Made by a program: the position numbers and the translations under genes. Positions 1 to 7,486 of a stretch of DNA of 64,000 nt are shown piece after piece; position 1 is the first letter of the stretch; the number at the start of each line of letters is the position of its first letter. This DNA comes from Acidobacteriota bacterium (GTDB taxonomy: Bacteria > Acidobacteriota > Holophagae > Holophagales > Holophagaceae). The stretch is from contig JACPYP010000007.1 in NCBI GenBank assembly GCA_016195985.1, positions 248,001 to 312,000 of the forward strand. Reading direction: 5' to 3'. The notes beneath the pieces are model-generated. The model saw only the letters and a program-made list of their open reading frames with translations, made no database searches and was not told the origin of the DNA.

Positions 1-324
1 GGCGATCTGATCGTAGGCCAGGCCGTACTTGGCGCAGAGTTCATCCAGTACGGGCTTCTTGGCCAGGTGCCCGGCGAAGCAGTCCGCCACGCCCAGATCC
101 TGGGCCCGGTGCTCCGTGGCCTTGGAGGCCAGGCCGGAGATGAAGGCCACGGGGATGCCCGAGCGCTGCAGCCACTTGATGGCCGCGCCGTCCCGCACGT
201 GGAAGGCCTTGTCATGGCCCGGGGCGCCCCCGTACTGCAGGGCGCCCGTGGTGAGCACGCCGTCGATATCGGTGCACAACAGGCGGATCTTGGCGGCGCG
301 AAGGTCCAGGTCGTCCACGGGCAT
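1..324 (-). CDS. KdsC-type HAD phosphatase, partial (C-terminus outside window)
   Basis: The first 108 residues of a HAD-superfamily phosphatase of the KdsC type, which removes the phosphate from 3-deoxy-D-manno-octulosonate 8-phosphate in lipopolysaccharide core synthesis. The nucleophile motif CTDIDGVLT carries Asp19 and Asp21, and motif II is the ISG near residue 64. A compact cap-less start followed by LAKKPVLDEL matches the family. The ATG at 324 is chosen because KdsC proteins begin shortly before a DLRAAKIR-like segment, but the frame stays open upstream and a GTG near 396 is possible. The gene runs off the left edge, so its length and partners are unknown. It is divergent from the ArsR gene. 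Confidence 0.75.
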   Translation of the reverse strand, partial: MPVDDLDLRAAKIRLLCTDIDGVLTTGALQYGGAPGHDKAFHVRDGAAIKWLQRSGIPVAFISGLASKATEHRAQDLGVADCFAGHLAKKPVLDELCAKYGLAYDQIA

Positions 325-466
325 CTCCAGCACCAGCCTAGCAAATCCAAGAGCCGGTGGAAGATGCCTTCGCTGTCCAGCTTTCACGGGGCCGGGCTGG
401 GCAGAAGTTAGGTGGCCAGATGAACCGATGGGTATAGAGTTTTCGAAAGAGATGAATATTTGGGTA

Positions 467-498
467 TTGACAAGATTGAAAACTGAATGACTATAGTC
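467..498 (+). promoter_or_regulatory. Candidate arsR promoter and autoregulatory operator
   Basis: A TTGACA hexamer at 467-472 is followed after 19 bases by TATAGT at 492-497. A perfect 10-base palindrome, GACTATAGTC (489-498), overlaps this candidate -10 element. ArsR-family repressors typically bind palindromes over their own promoter, so this is the likeliest operator for the gene starting at 515. The local sequence is AT-rich compared with its surroundings. Confidence 0.5.
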
Positions 499-514
499 GC
501 ATGGAGTTTTGAAC

Positions 515-844
515 GTGAACCACCAGCTGAGCAATCCCATGATCGACGAAGTGAGCGGCCTCTTCAGCGCGCTGGGGGATGCTTCGCGGTTGAAGATCCT
601 GCGTTCCCTGCTGGATTCCAAGACCCCCCTCAGCCAGGGCGGGGTGGCCGAGGCGGCGGGTCTGTCCCAGGCCAATGCCTCCAAGCACCTGGCCTGTCTG
701 GTGCGGGTGGGGCTTGTGGTGCGGGAACCCGAAGGCAACGCGGTGTATTTCACCCCGGTGATGCCCCTGGTGGGCGAGCTGTGCGACCTCGTCTGCGGCC
801 ATGTCAGTGACCGGGCGCGGCTCACCTACAAGGCCCTGAAATGA
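515..844 (+). CDS. ArsR/SmtB-family transcriptional regulator
   Basis: A 109-residue winged-helix repressor of the ArsR/SmtB family. The segment FSALGDASRLKILRSLL is the typical first helix, and LSQANASKHLACLVRVGLV is the recognition helix-turn-helix region. The GTG at 515 is preferred because GGAG lies eight bases upstream; a TTG at 509 and an ATG at 539 are alternatives. It has two cysteines (in HLACL and ELCDLVC) but no classical ELCVCD metal-binding motif, so the ligand is uncertain. It heads an RND efflux gene set and probably represses it. A short terminator-like hairpin follows its stop codon. Confidence 0.85.
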   Translation: MNHQLSNPMIDEVSGLFSALGDASRLKILRSLLDSKTPLSQGGVAEAAGLSQANASKHLACLVRVGLVVREPEGNAVYFTPVMPLVGELCDLVCGHVSDRARLTYKALK

Positions 845-846
845 TC

Positions 847-866
847 GGGCCCCAGGCCCTTTTTTT
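847..866 (+). terminator. Intrinsic terminator or attenuator between arsR and the efflux genes
   Basis: The stem GGGCC/GGCCC with a three-base loop (847-859) is followed by seven T residues (860-866). It sits between the arsR stop and the ribosome-binding site of the next gene, leaving only 18 bases before that ATG. There is little room for a separate promoter, so partial read-through (attenuation) is the simplest reading. Confidence 0.6.
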
Positions 867-884
867 GATTCGGAGTATTCCTTT

Positions 885-2186
885 ATGAGTATTAAGCTAA
901 AATTACCCTGGATGTTGGTCGGCGCGGGGCTTCTGGCCCAGGAACCGCTTACGGTGGCCGAGGCCATCCAGCGGGCCTGGAAGGACCAGGCAGGCCTGCG
1001 GGCCGGCCAGGCCCTGGTGGAGGCCCGCCAGGCCGATGCGGAGGCCCTGCGCGGCCTTCGCCTGCCGAGCCTCACCCTGAGCGCCAATGGCGTGCGCACC
1101 AATGAGCCCATGCAGACCTTCGGCATCAAGCTGAACCAGGCCCGCATCACCGCCTCGGACTTCAACCCCGCCTCCTTGAACCATCCCGATCCCATCAGCG
1201 CTTTCGGTGGCACCTTCGTGGTGCAGCAGCCCCTCTACGCGGGCGGCCGCATCCGTTCGGCCAGCCGGGCCGGGGCCTTCATGGCGCAGGCGGAACAGGC
1301 CAGCCAGGAACGCCGGAAGCAGGAGACGGCCCAACTGGTGGTGGAAGCCTATTTTGGCGCCCAGGCGGCCGAGCAGGCCCTGGCCTGGGCGGACGAGACC
1401 CTGGCCTGGGTGCGGGGGCTTCAGGCCTTTGTGGATGCCCGGGTGGCCCAGGGCCTGATGCTGGAAGCGGAGGCCCAGCGCTTGAAGGCCGCCCAAGCCC
1501 AAGTGGAGGCCCAGCGGGCCGAGGCCCAGGCCCGGGTGCGCAACGCCCGCTCGGGCCTGGGCCTGCTGACGGGCAGCGGCCCCTTCCAGGGCAGCTTCGC
1601 CACGCAGTTGGCCTCAGAACTCCCCGAAGCGGCGCCGGAGGGGAAGCGCGCGGATGTCGCGGCCGCCTCCCTCCAGGCGCAGGCCGCCCAGGAACAAGCC
1701 AAGGCGGCTTCGGGCAGCCTGCGGCCTGAAGTGGGGCTCGAACTGGGCGCCGGCGCCCTGCATCAATCCTGGTCCGAGAAGGGCAACTGGACCTGGGCGG
1801 CGGTGGGCGTGAAGTGGCGGGTCTTCTCGGCGCCGGACCGTTCCAAGGCCAACGCAGCGAGGGCCCAGGCCCGGGCCGCCGAAGAGAGCAGAACCTTCAA
1901 ACAGCAGCAGGCCGAGCACGAAGTCCGCGTGGCGCGGGAGGGCATTCTGGCCGCCGAAGCGCGCGTGGCGGCGGCCCGCCAGGCCATGGCCGCGGCGGAA
2001 GAATCGAAGCGGCTCCGCGAGGCACGGCACCGGGAGGGGCTCACGCCCCTGACGGACGTGCTGGACGCCGAAGCCGCCCGCCAGGGCGCCCGCGCCCTTC
2101 TGTTGCAAAGCCTCTACGACCTGCGCACCAGCCGGGCGGCCCTGGACCTGGCCACCGGCGCCCCCATCGAAGGAGTGAAGCCATGA
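885..2186 (+). CDS. TolC-family outer membrane efflux protein
   Basis: A 433-residue outer membrane factor of the TolC family, the exit duct of a tripartite efflux pump. A short hydrophobic signal (about residues 1-18) ends near LLAQE. The body shows the paired alpha-helical repeats of the family, rich in Ala, Gln and Glu with long coiled-coil stretches such as the AQAQVEAQRAEAQARV region, and a QQPLYAGGRIR segment typical of the first beta-strand pair. CGGAG precedes the ATG by a suitable distance. Its stop overlaps the start of the adaptor gene (ATGA at 2183-2186), so the two are translationally coupled. Confidence 0.9.
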   Translation: MSIKLKLPWMLVGAGLLAQEPLTVAEAIQRAWKDQAGLRAGQALVEARQADAEALRGLRLPSLTLSANGVRTNEPMQTFGIKLNQARITASDFNPASLNHPDPISAFGGTFVVQQPLYAGGRIRSASRAGAFMAQAEQASQERRKQETAQLVVEAYFGAQAAEQALAWADETLAWVRGLQAFVDARVAQGLMLEAEAQRLKAAQAQVEAQRAEAQARVRNARSGLGLLTGSGPFQGSFATQLASELPEAAPEGKRADVAAASLQAQAAQEQAKAASGSLRPEVGLELGAGALHQSWSEKGNWTWAAVGVKWRVFSAPDRSKANAARAQARAAEESRTFKQQQAEHEVRVAREGILAAEARVAAARQAMAAAEESKRLREARHREGLTPLTDVLDAEAARQGARALLLQSLYDLRTSRAALDLATGAPIEGVKP

Positions 2187-3235
2187 CGTCGAATCTGAAG
2201 GCTACGGGCGCCTTCGCCCTCACGGTTGCGTTGACAGCTGCGTTGTCCGGAGCCCTCGCCTGTGGGCGCCGGGAGGCTCATTCAGAGGACAAGGCGTTGC
2301 CGAAAGCCGCCGTCACGCTTGCCGAGGGTGGTTCCTCAGAGGGAGGCAGCTGGGTGGCCGCCACCCTGCAATCCACTCGCACGGCAAACCTGTCCACCCG
2401 CATGGGCGCCCAGGTGAAGCGCGTGCTGGCCCAGGAAGGCCAGCGCGTGGCCGCGGGGAGCCTGCTGCTCGTGCTGGGCGACGAGGACCTTCAGGCCCAG
2501 TTCAAAGCCGCCGAAACGGGCCTGGCTGCTGTGGAAGCCCAGCACCGGCGCATGACGGCGCTCTTCGCCCAGAAGGCGGCCACGGCCGCCGAAGTGGAAC
2601 AAGCCCAGGCCCAGCTGGCCCAGGCCCAGGCGGGCGTGGCCTCGCTCAAGGCGGCCATCGCCTACACGCAGATCCGTGCGCCCTTCGCCGGTGTGGTGCA
2701 GGCCCGCAAGGTCAACGAGGGCGACTTCGTGGGGCCTGGCATGCCCCTGGTGGAGCTGGTGGGCGAAGGCGAGCAGGAGTGGGTCGCCACCCTATCTGAG
2801 TCAGAAGGGAGGCTGCTGAAGCCGGGCCAGAAGGTGCGGTTCGAATCCGAGGGCGTGACGGGCGAGGCCCAGGTGGCGGCCCTGTCGCCCGGGGGCGATG
2901 CCTTCAGCCACAAGGGCACCCTGCGCGCCCGGGTGCTGGCGCCCAAGGGGCTGCGCCAGGGCGCCTTCGGCAGGATCCTCGTGCCCGGCGCCAAAACAGA
3001 GGGACTGATGGTGCCCCGCAGCGCGCTGGTACTGCGTGGCGAACTCACCGGCGTGTTCGTCGCCAGGGAAGGGCGGGCGGAACTGCGCTGGATCACCCTC
3101 GGCGAAGGAAGCGGGGACAGCCTGCCCGTGCGCTCGGGGCTGAAGGCGGAAGACCGCGTCATCGACCGGCCCGGTGCCCTTCAGGATGGTCAGCACATCG
3201 AGATCAGGCGGGACGGGGTGAACCATGGCCAGTGA
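2183..3235 (+). CDS. RND efflux periplasmic adaptor (membrane fusion protein)
   Basis: A 350-residue HlyD/AcrA-type adaptor linking the inner membrane pump to the TolC partner. An N-terminal hydrophobic segment ends in LSGALACG, a weak lipobox, so it may be a lipoprotein anchored in the inner membrane. A biotinyl-lipoyl half (VKRVLAQEGQRVAAGSLLLV) is followed by an Ala/Gln-rich hairpin, then the second lipoyl half containing YTQIRAPFAGVV, the classic signature, and beta-barrel and membrane-proximal domains. The start is the ATG overlapping the tolC stop; the end overlaps the pump gene by 11 bases. Confidence 0.9.
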   Translation: MTSNLKATGAFALTVALTAALSGALACGRREAHSEDKALPKAAVTLAEGGSSEGGSWVAATLQSTRTANLSTRMGAQVKRVLAQEGQRVAAGSLLLVLGDEDLQAQFKAAETGLAAVEAQHRRMTALFAQKAATAAEVEQAQAQLAQAQAGVASLKAAIAYTQIRAPFAGVVQARKVNEGDFVGPGMPLVELVGEGEQEWVATLSESEGRLLKPGQKVRFESEGVTGEAQVAALSPGGDAFSHKGTLRARVLAPKGLRQGAFGRILVPGAKTEGLMVPRSALVLRGELTGVFVAREGRAELRWITLGEGSGDSLPVRSGLKAEDRVIDRPGALQDGQHIEIRRDGVNHGQ

Positions 3236-6200
3236 GCCCCGACTCGGATTGGCGGGAAGGCTCGCCAAGGGCTTCCTCCGCAGCAAGCTGACGCCCCTGC
3301 TGGTGCTGGCCTCGCTCCTGCTGGGCCTCCTGGCGGTATGGCTCACGCCCCGCGAAGAGGAACCCCAGATCGTCGTTCCCATGGTGGATCTGTACGTGCC
3401 CTACCCGGGCGCCAGTCCCAAGGAAGTGGAAAGCCAGGTCACGACGCCGTTGGAGCGGCGCCTGTGGGGCATCCCCGGCGTGGAGTACCTCTACAGCCTG
3501 AGCCGGCCCGGCATGGCCCTCATCACCGTGCGCTTCAAGGTGAATGAGCCGCAGGAGCCCAGCCTGGTGAAGCTGCACCAGGAATTGGCGGCCCACCCGG
3601 AGCTGCTGCCCGCCGGGGCCATGAAGCCCATCGTCAAGCTGCAGACCATCGATGATGTGCCCTTCTTGGGGCTCACCCTCCATGGCAAAGATCAAACGCC
3701 CGGCCAGCTGCGCAAGGTGGCCGAGGTGCTTGGACAGGAACTGTCCGCCGTGCCCGATACGGCGCAGGTGAAGGTGCTGGGCGGGGCCCGCCGCATGGTG
3801 CGGATCGAGCCGGATCCCGACCGCATGCGCGCCCTGGGCTTTTCGCTGGGTGAACTCCAACCCGCCCTGCAATCGGCGGAGGCTCAGCTGCCCGCGGGCG
3901 CCCTGGTGGACCGCGGCCGCCGCACGGAAGTGGAAGCCACGGGCTTCATCCTGCAGGCCGCCGAACTGAACCGCCTGGTGGTGGGGGTGCGCAACCAGCG
4001 GCCCATCTACCTGAGCGATGTGGCCAAGGTGGTGGACGGCCCCGACCCCGAACCGCCGGTCACGCTCTTCGCAGGGCGCGGCGCCCAGGGCTTCGAGACC
4101 GCCGTCAGCATCACCCTCTCCAAGCGGGCGGGCGCCAACGCCACGGCCCTGGCCGGACAGGTGCTAGCGAAGGTGGAAGCCCTGAAGGGCGGCCTCATCC
4201 CCCGGGACCTCACCCTCACCGTGACGCGGAACTACGGCGAGACCGCCGGCGACAAATCCAACGAACTGATCGAGCACCTCCTCATCGCCACGCTCAGCGT
4301 CATCGCGCTGATCCTCCTGGCCATGGGCTGGCGCAGCGCCGTGGTGGTGGGCATCGCGGTGCCCGTGACCCTGGCCCTCACGCTGCTCATTACCTATCTG
4401 TTTGGCTACACGCTGAACCGGGTGACCCTCTTCGCCCTCATCTTTTCCATCGGCATCCTGGTGGACGACGCCATCGTGGTGGTGGAGAACATCCACCGGC
4501 ACATGCACCTGCCGGGGCAACGGAAATCCTTCGCCGCAATGGTGGTGGAGGCCGTGGACGAGGTGGGCAATCCCACCATCCTGGCCACTTTCGCGGTCAT
4601 CGCCGCCATCCTGCCCATGGCCTTCGTGCGCGGGCTCATGGGCCCCTATATGCGGCCCATCCCCGTGGGCGCCAGCCTGGCCATGTTGTTCAGCCTGGTT
4701 ATCGCCTTCGTCATCAGCCCCTGGGCCAGCCTCATCGTGTTCAAAAAGGAAGCCCATCTTCCGGAGGTGGATGACAGCGGCTTGCACCCGGCCACCCCCG
4801 AGAATGCCGCCGCGGAGCCCGTCCACGACTGGCCCCACAAGAACCCCGAAGTGGCCCCCGACAGCCGCATGACGGCCCTCTACCGCAAGGTCATGCACGC
4901 CCTGCTGACCCGCGCTTCCGTGCGCTGGGCCTTCTTCGGCGGCGTCGCCGCCCTGCTGCTCGGCGCCATGGCCCTGGTGGGATCCGGCGTGGTGAAGGTG
5001 AAGATGCTGCCCTTCGACAACAAGTCGGAGTTCATGGTGCAGCTGGATCTCCCCGCAGGCACGCCCCGGGAGGATGCCCTGGCCCTGGGCCAGGATCTGG
5101 CGCGGCGGCTGCTGAAGGAAGCCACGGTCAAGGACGTGCAGGTCTACGCCGGGGAGGCGGCGCCCTTCACCTTCGTGGGCATGGTGCGCCACAGCTTCCT
5201 CCGCCAGGAGGCGGAGATGGTGGACCTCCAGGTGAACCTGGTGCCCAAGGCGGACCGCAAGGAGCAGAGCCACGCCATCGTGGTGCGCCTGCGGCCTGAG
5301 CTGGAGAAGATCTCCAGGCCTGCCGGGGCGAGGATGAAGCTGGTGGAGATTCCTCCGGGGCCGCCCGTCATGGACACCATTGTGGCGGAGATCTACGGCC
5401 CCACCGAGGCGGAAAGATCGCGGCTCTCGAAGGAGGTGCTGGGCGCCTTCCGGCAGGTGGACGGCATCGTCGATGTGGACTCCACCCTCAACGCCACCGG
5501 CCCGAAGACCAGCCTGGTCCTGGATCGGGAAAAGGCCGCCCTGCATGGTGTGGCGCCCGCCCACGTCATCCAGACCCTGGCCATGGCAGGCTACGGCCAC
5601 CAGGCCGGCGCCTTCCACGTGCTGCGCGGGTCCAGCCAAGTGCCAGTGGTGGTGCGACTGGCTCCAGGCAAGCGGCAGAACCTCGATCAGCTGCTCCAGC
5701 TCACAGTGCCTGGCGCCCGCGGCCAGGTGCCGGTCCGGGAGCTGGTGTCGGTGAAGGAAGGCGTCGAAGAACCCGCCATCCACCACAAGAACCTCATGCC
5801 CGTGACCTATGTGTTCTCGGATCTGGCGGGGGCCATCGAAAGCCCGGTCTACGCCCTGGCGGCGCTCAACAAGAAGATCGACGCCCTGAAGGGCACGGCG
5901 GGCGCCACGGTTCCGCGCCTGGGCCTGGCCCATCCGGAGAACACGGAATCACTGTCCTTGAAATGGGACGGGGAATGGCACATCACGCTTGAAGTGTTCC
6001 GTGACCTGGGCCTAGCCTTCGCCGCCGTGCTGGTGCTCATCTTCGTGCTGGTGGTGGGCTGGTTCGAAAGCTTCGAGATCCCCTGGGTGATCCTGGTCCC
6101 CATCCCCCTCTCGCTCATCGGCATCATTCCGGCCCACGGCCTGATGGGGGCCTTCTTCACGGCCACCAGCATGATCGGCTTCATCGCCGGGGCCGGCATC

Positions 6201-6521
6201 ATCGTCCGCAACAGCATCATCCTCGTGGATTTCATTGAGCTGAAGCTGAAGGAGGGCATGTCCCTGGAAGCCGCCGTGGAGGAGGCCGGCGTGGTGCGAT
6301 TCCGCCCCATGCTGCTCACGGCCGCGGCCGTGCTGGTGGGCAGCGCCGTCATGCTGGCCGATCCCATCTTCCAGGGCCTGGCCATCAGCCTCATGGCGGG
6401 CGAAGTGGCTGCCACGCTGCTCTCCCGCATCGCCGTGCCCGTCCTCTACTACCTCGTGGCCCGAAGGGGACACGCGGCCCGCCTGCAACGCCAAGCCACG
6501 ATCCGAACCGCCCAGGAGTGA
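3225..6521 (+). CDS. RND-family efflux pump (AcrB/HAE-like permease)
   Basis: A 1098-residue proton-driven inner membrane pump with the duplicated RND layout of 12 membrane helices and two large periplasmic loops. TM4 carries the paired proton-relay aspartates (Asp414 and Asp415 in GILVDDAIVVVEN), the hydrophobe-exporter pattern rather than that of CzcA metal pumps. The TM10 segment IIVRNSIILVDF has Arg where AcrB has Lys, as seen in a subgroup of COG0841 proteins whose N-terminus also carries a PREEEPQI motif. Gene order ArsR, TolC, adaptor, pump, small membrane protein, rhodanese suggests a stress-inducible exporter; the substrate cannot be read from sequence. Confidence 0.93.
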   Translation: MASEPRLGLAGRLAKGFLRSKLTPLLVLASLLLGLLAVWLTPREEEPQIVVPMVDLYVPYPGASPKEVESQVTTPLERRLWGIPGVEYLYSLSRPGMALITVRFKVNEPQEPSLVKLHQELAAHPELLPAGAMKPIVKLQTIDDVPFLGLTLHGKDQTPGQLRKVAEVLGQELSAVPDTAQVKVLGGARRMVRIEPDPDRMRALGFSLGELQPALQSAEAQLPAGALVDRGRRTEVEATGFILQAAELNRLVVGVRNQRPIYLSDVAKVVDGPDPEPPVTLFAGRGAQGFETAVSITLSKRAGANATALAGQVLAKVEALKGGLIPRDLTLTVTRNYGETAGDKSNELIEHLLIATLSVIALILLAMGWRSAVVVGIAVPVTLALTLLITYLFGYTLNRVTLFALIFSIGILVDDAIVVVENIHRHMHLPGQRKSFAAMVVEAVDEVGNPTILATFAVIAAILPMAFVRGLMGPYMRPIPVGASLAMLFSLVIAFVISPWASLIVFKKEAHLPEVDDSGLHPATPENAAAEPVHDWPHKNPEVAPDSRMTALYRKVMHALLTRASVRWAFFGGVAALLLGAMALVGSGVVKVKMLPFDNKSEFMVQLDLPAGTPREDALALGQDLARRLLKEATVKDVQVYAGEAAPFTFVGMVRHSFLRQEAEMVDLQVNLVPKADRKEQSHAIVVRLRPELEKISRPAGARMKLVEIPPGPPVMDTIVAEIYGPTEAERSRLSKEVLGAFRQVDGIVDVDSTLNATGPKTSLVLDREKAALHGVAPAHVIQTLAMAGYGHQAGAFHVLRGSSQVPVVVRLAPGKRQNLDQLLQLTVPGARGQVPVRELVSVKEGVEEPAIHHKNLMPVTYVFSDLAGAIESPVYALAALNKKIDALKGTAGATVPRLGLAHPENTESLSLKWDGEWHITLEVFRDLGLAFAAVLVLIFVLVVGWFESFEIPWVILVPIPLSLIGIIPAHGLMGAFFTATSMIGFIAGAGIIVRNSIILVDFIELKLKEGMSLEAAVEEAGVVRFRPMLLTAAAVLVGSAVMLADPIFQGLAISLMAGEVAATLLSRIAVPVLYYLVARRGHAARLQRQATIRTAQE

Positions 6522-6524
6522 AAC

Positions 6525-6737
6525 ATGACCGTTGACCGAATCGTCCATATCGTCGCTGGAACCTTCATTCTGGCCAGCCTCGCCCTGGCGAAGCTGCACC
6601 ATCCCAACTGGCTCTGGTTCACCGCTTTCGTGGGCGCCAACCTGCTGCAGAGCGGCCTCACCAACTGGTGCCTGATGTCGTCCATCTTGCGCAAGCTGGG
6701 CGTGCCCGAGGGCGGCGCCGTGGGATGCTCGCGGTGA
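6525..6737 (+). CDS. DUF2892 / YgaP-like small membrane protein
   Basis: A 70-residue protein matching the YgaP transmembrane domain (DUF2892): two short hydrophobic helices (AGTFILASLALA and WFTAFVGANLLQ) followed by the recognisable GANLLQSGLTNWC..ILRKLG pattern. In Escherichia coli YgaP this domain anchors a rhodanese; here the rhodanese is encoded separately by the next gene, which overlaps it by 13 bases. It starts three bases after the pump stop, so it belongs to the efflux operon. Confidence 0.8.
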   Translation: MTVDRIVHIVAGTFILASLALAKLHHPNWLWFTAFVGANLLQSGLTNWCLMSSILRKLGVPEGGAVGCSR

Positions 6738-7111
6738 AGGCGGTGTCGATCCTTCATGCGCTGAGCGAGTACTGGATCTACCTGCTGCCCCTGGGCGCCG
6801 TGGGCTACCTGCTGTGGAGCCGCCGTTCGGCCTCGCCGTCGGATGTGAAGGCTCTGCTTGAGAGGGGTGCCCAGATCGTGGATGTGCGCACCAAGGCCGA
6901 ATTCCAGGCCGCCGCCCATCCCCGTGCTGTCAACCTCCCCCTGGATCAGCTGCAGGAGCGCCTGGAGGAGCTGGACCGGTCGAGGCCCGTGCTCTGCTGC
7001 TGTGAATCCGGCGCCCGCAGCGGCTCTGCCGTGGCCCTCCTGAAACGCTCCGGATTCGCCGAGGTGGCCAACCTGGGCTCCTGGCGCCGCATCGCCAGCC
7101 TCCTCCCCTGA
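6725..7111 (+). CDS. Membrane-anchored rhodanese-like sulfurtransferase
   Basis: A 128-residue protein with one N-terminal membrane helix (about residues 17-31) and a rhodanese domain. The active-site loop CESGARS supplies the catalytic Cys93 in the CX4R pattern; it is preceded by two more cysteines, giving CCC. Residues 51-56 (IVDVRT) and the PLDQL segment fit the family. Start: the ATG at 6725 overlaps the previous gene by 13 bases; a GTG at 6734 overlapping its stop (GTGA) is equally possible. Together with the DUF2892 gene it forms a split version of YgaP. A role in persulfide or oxidant handling alongside the pump is an inference. Confidence 0.83.
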   Translation: MLAVKAVSILHALSEYWIYLLPLGAVGYLLWSRRSASPSDVKALLERGAQIVDVRTKAEFQAAAHPRAVNLPLDQLQERLEELDRSRPVLCCCESGARSGSAVALLKRSGFAEVANLGSWRRIASLLP

Positions 7112-7486
7112 GGGAGGTGCCGCGCGATTCCGCCGAGGCGGCCAGGCCGGCGGGCGGGGCGAAGGTGTAGGGACAAGGAATGGGGGGGCCGGGCCACGGT
7201 TGGCCCGGCCCTGGAACGGGTCGCCCCCAGGGGCTGCGGCTCCGCCCCTGGAATCTGGCTGCCTGGTCTGAGATAGCCAGATTGAGGGGCCATGCATCGC
7301 ATCCCCGGCTGTCGAACCTTCTGTCCGGCCCCTTTGAGGGCCTGGCGGAGGTTTGGATATTTGCGACCTGAAAGGGGTTCGCTCCTTTCTGGGCGGGGTG
7401 CCCCCTGACCTCGATCCGTCCCCCACGGGTGGAGGCCCCCCTCACCCCGGGACGCGCCCCCAAGCGTCCCTGCTTCTGGAGTCCCC
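7112..7486 (+). other. 375-base gene-free leader with a run of strong hairpins
   Basis: No gene is visible here. Four separate perfect or near-perfect stems follow one another: 7186-7196 with 7201-7211 (11 pairs, loop CGGT); 7227-7234 with 7244-7251 (8 pairs); 7252-7260 with 7275-7283 (9 pairs, 14-base loop); and 7370-7377 with 7382-7389 (8 pairs including one G-T, loop TTCG). None is followed by a T run. The stretch lies immediately upstream of the TonB-receptor gene on the same strand, so it could be a structured 5' leader, a small RNA, or a set of dispersed palindromes. Confidence 0.5.

Noticed and set aside
4164-5933. A 589-codon minus-strand open frame inside the RND pump gene
   Set aside because: His/Gly/Arg-rich translation without any recognisable motif, opposite a fully conserved pump.
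3225-6521. The pump as a CzcA-type heavy-metal exporter, because an ArsR regulator leads the operon
   Set aside because: TM4 has the DD pair of AcrB-like exporters and not the DxG..DGAV pattern of metal pumps; the ArsR protein lacks the classic metal-binding motif.
7261-7320. Possible TPP riboswitch, because of CTGAGA followed by GAACCT
   Set aside because: CTGAGA lies in the loop of a 9-pair hairpin, and the GGGGTGC and ACCC..GAACCTGATC elements of the TPP core are absent.
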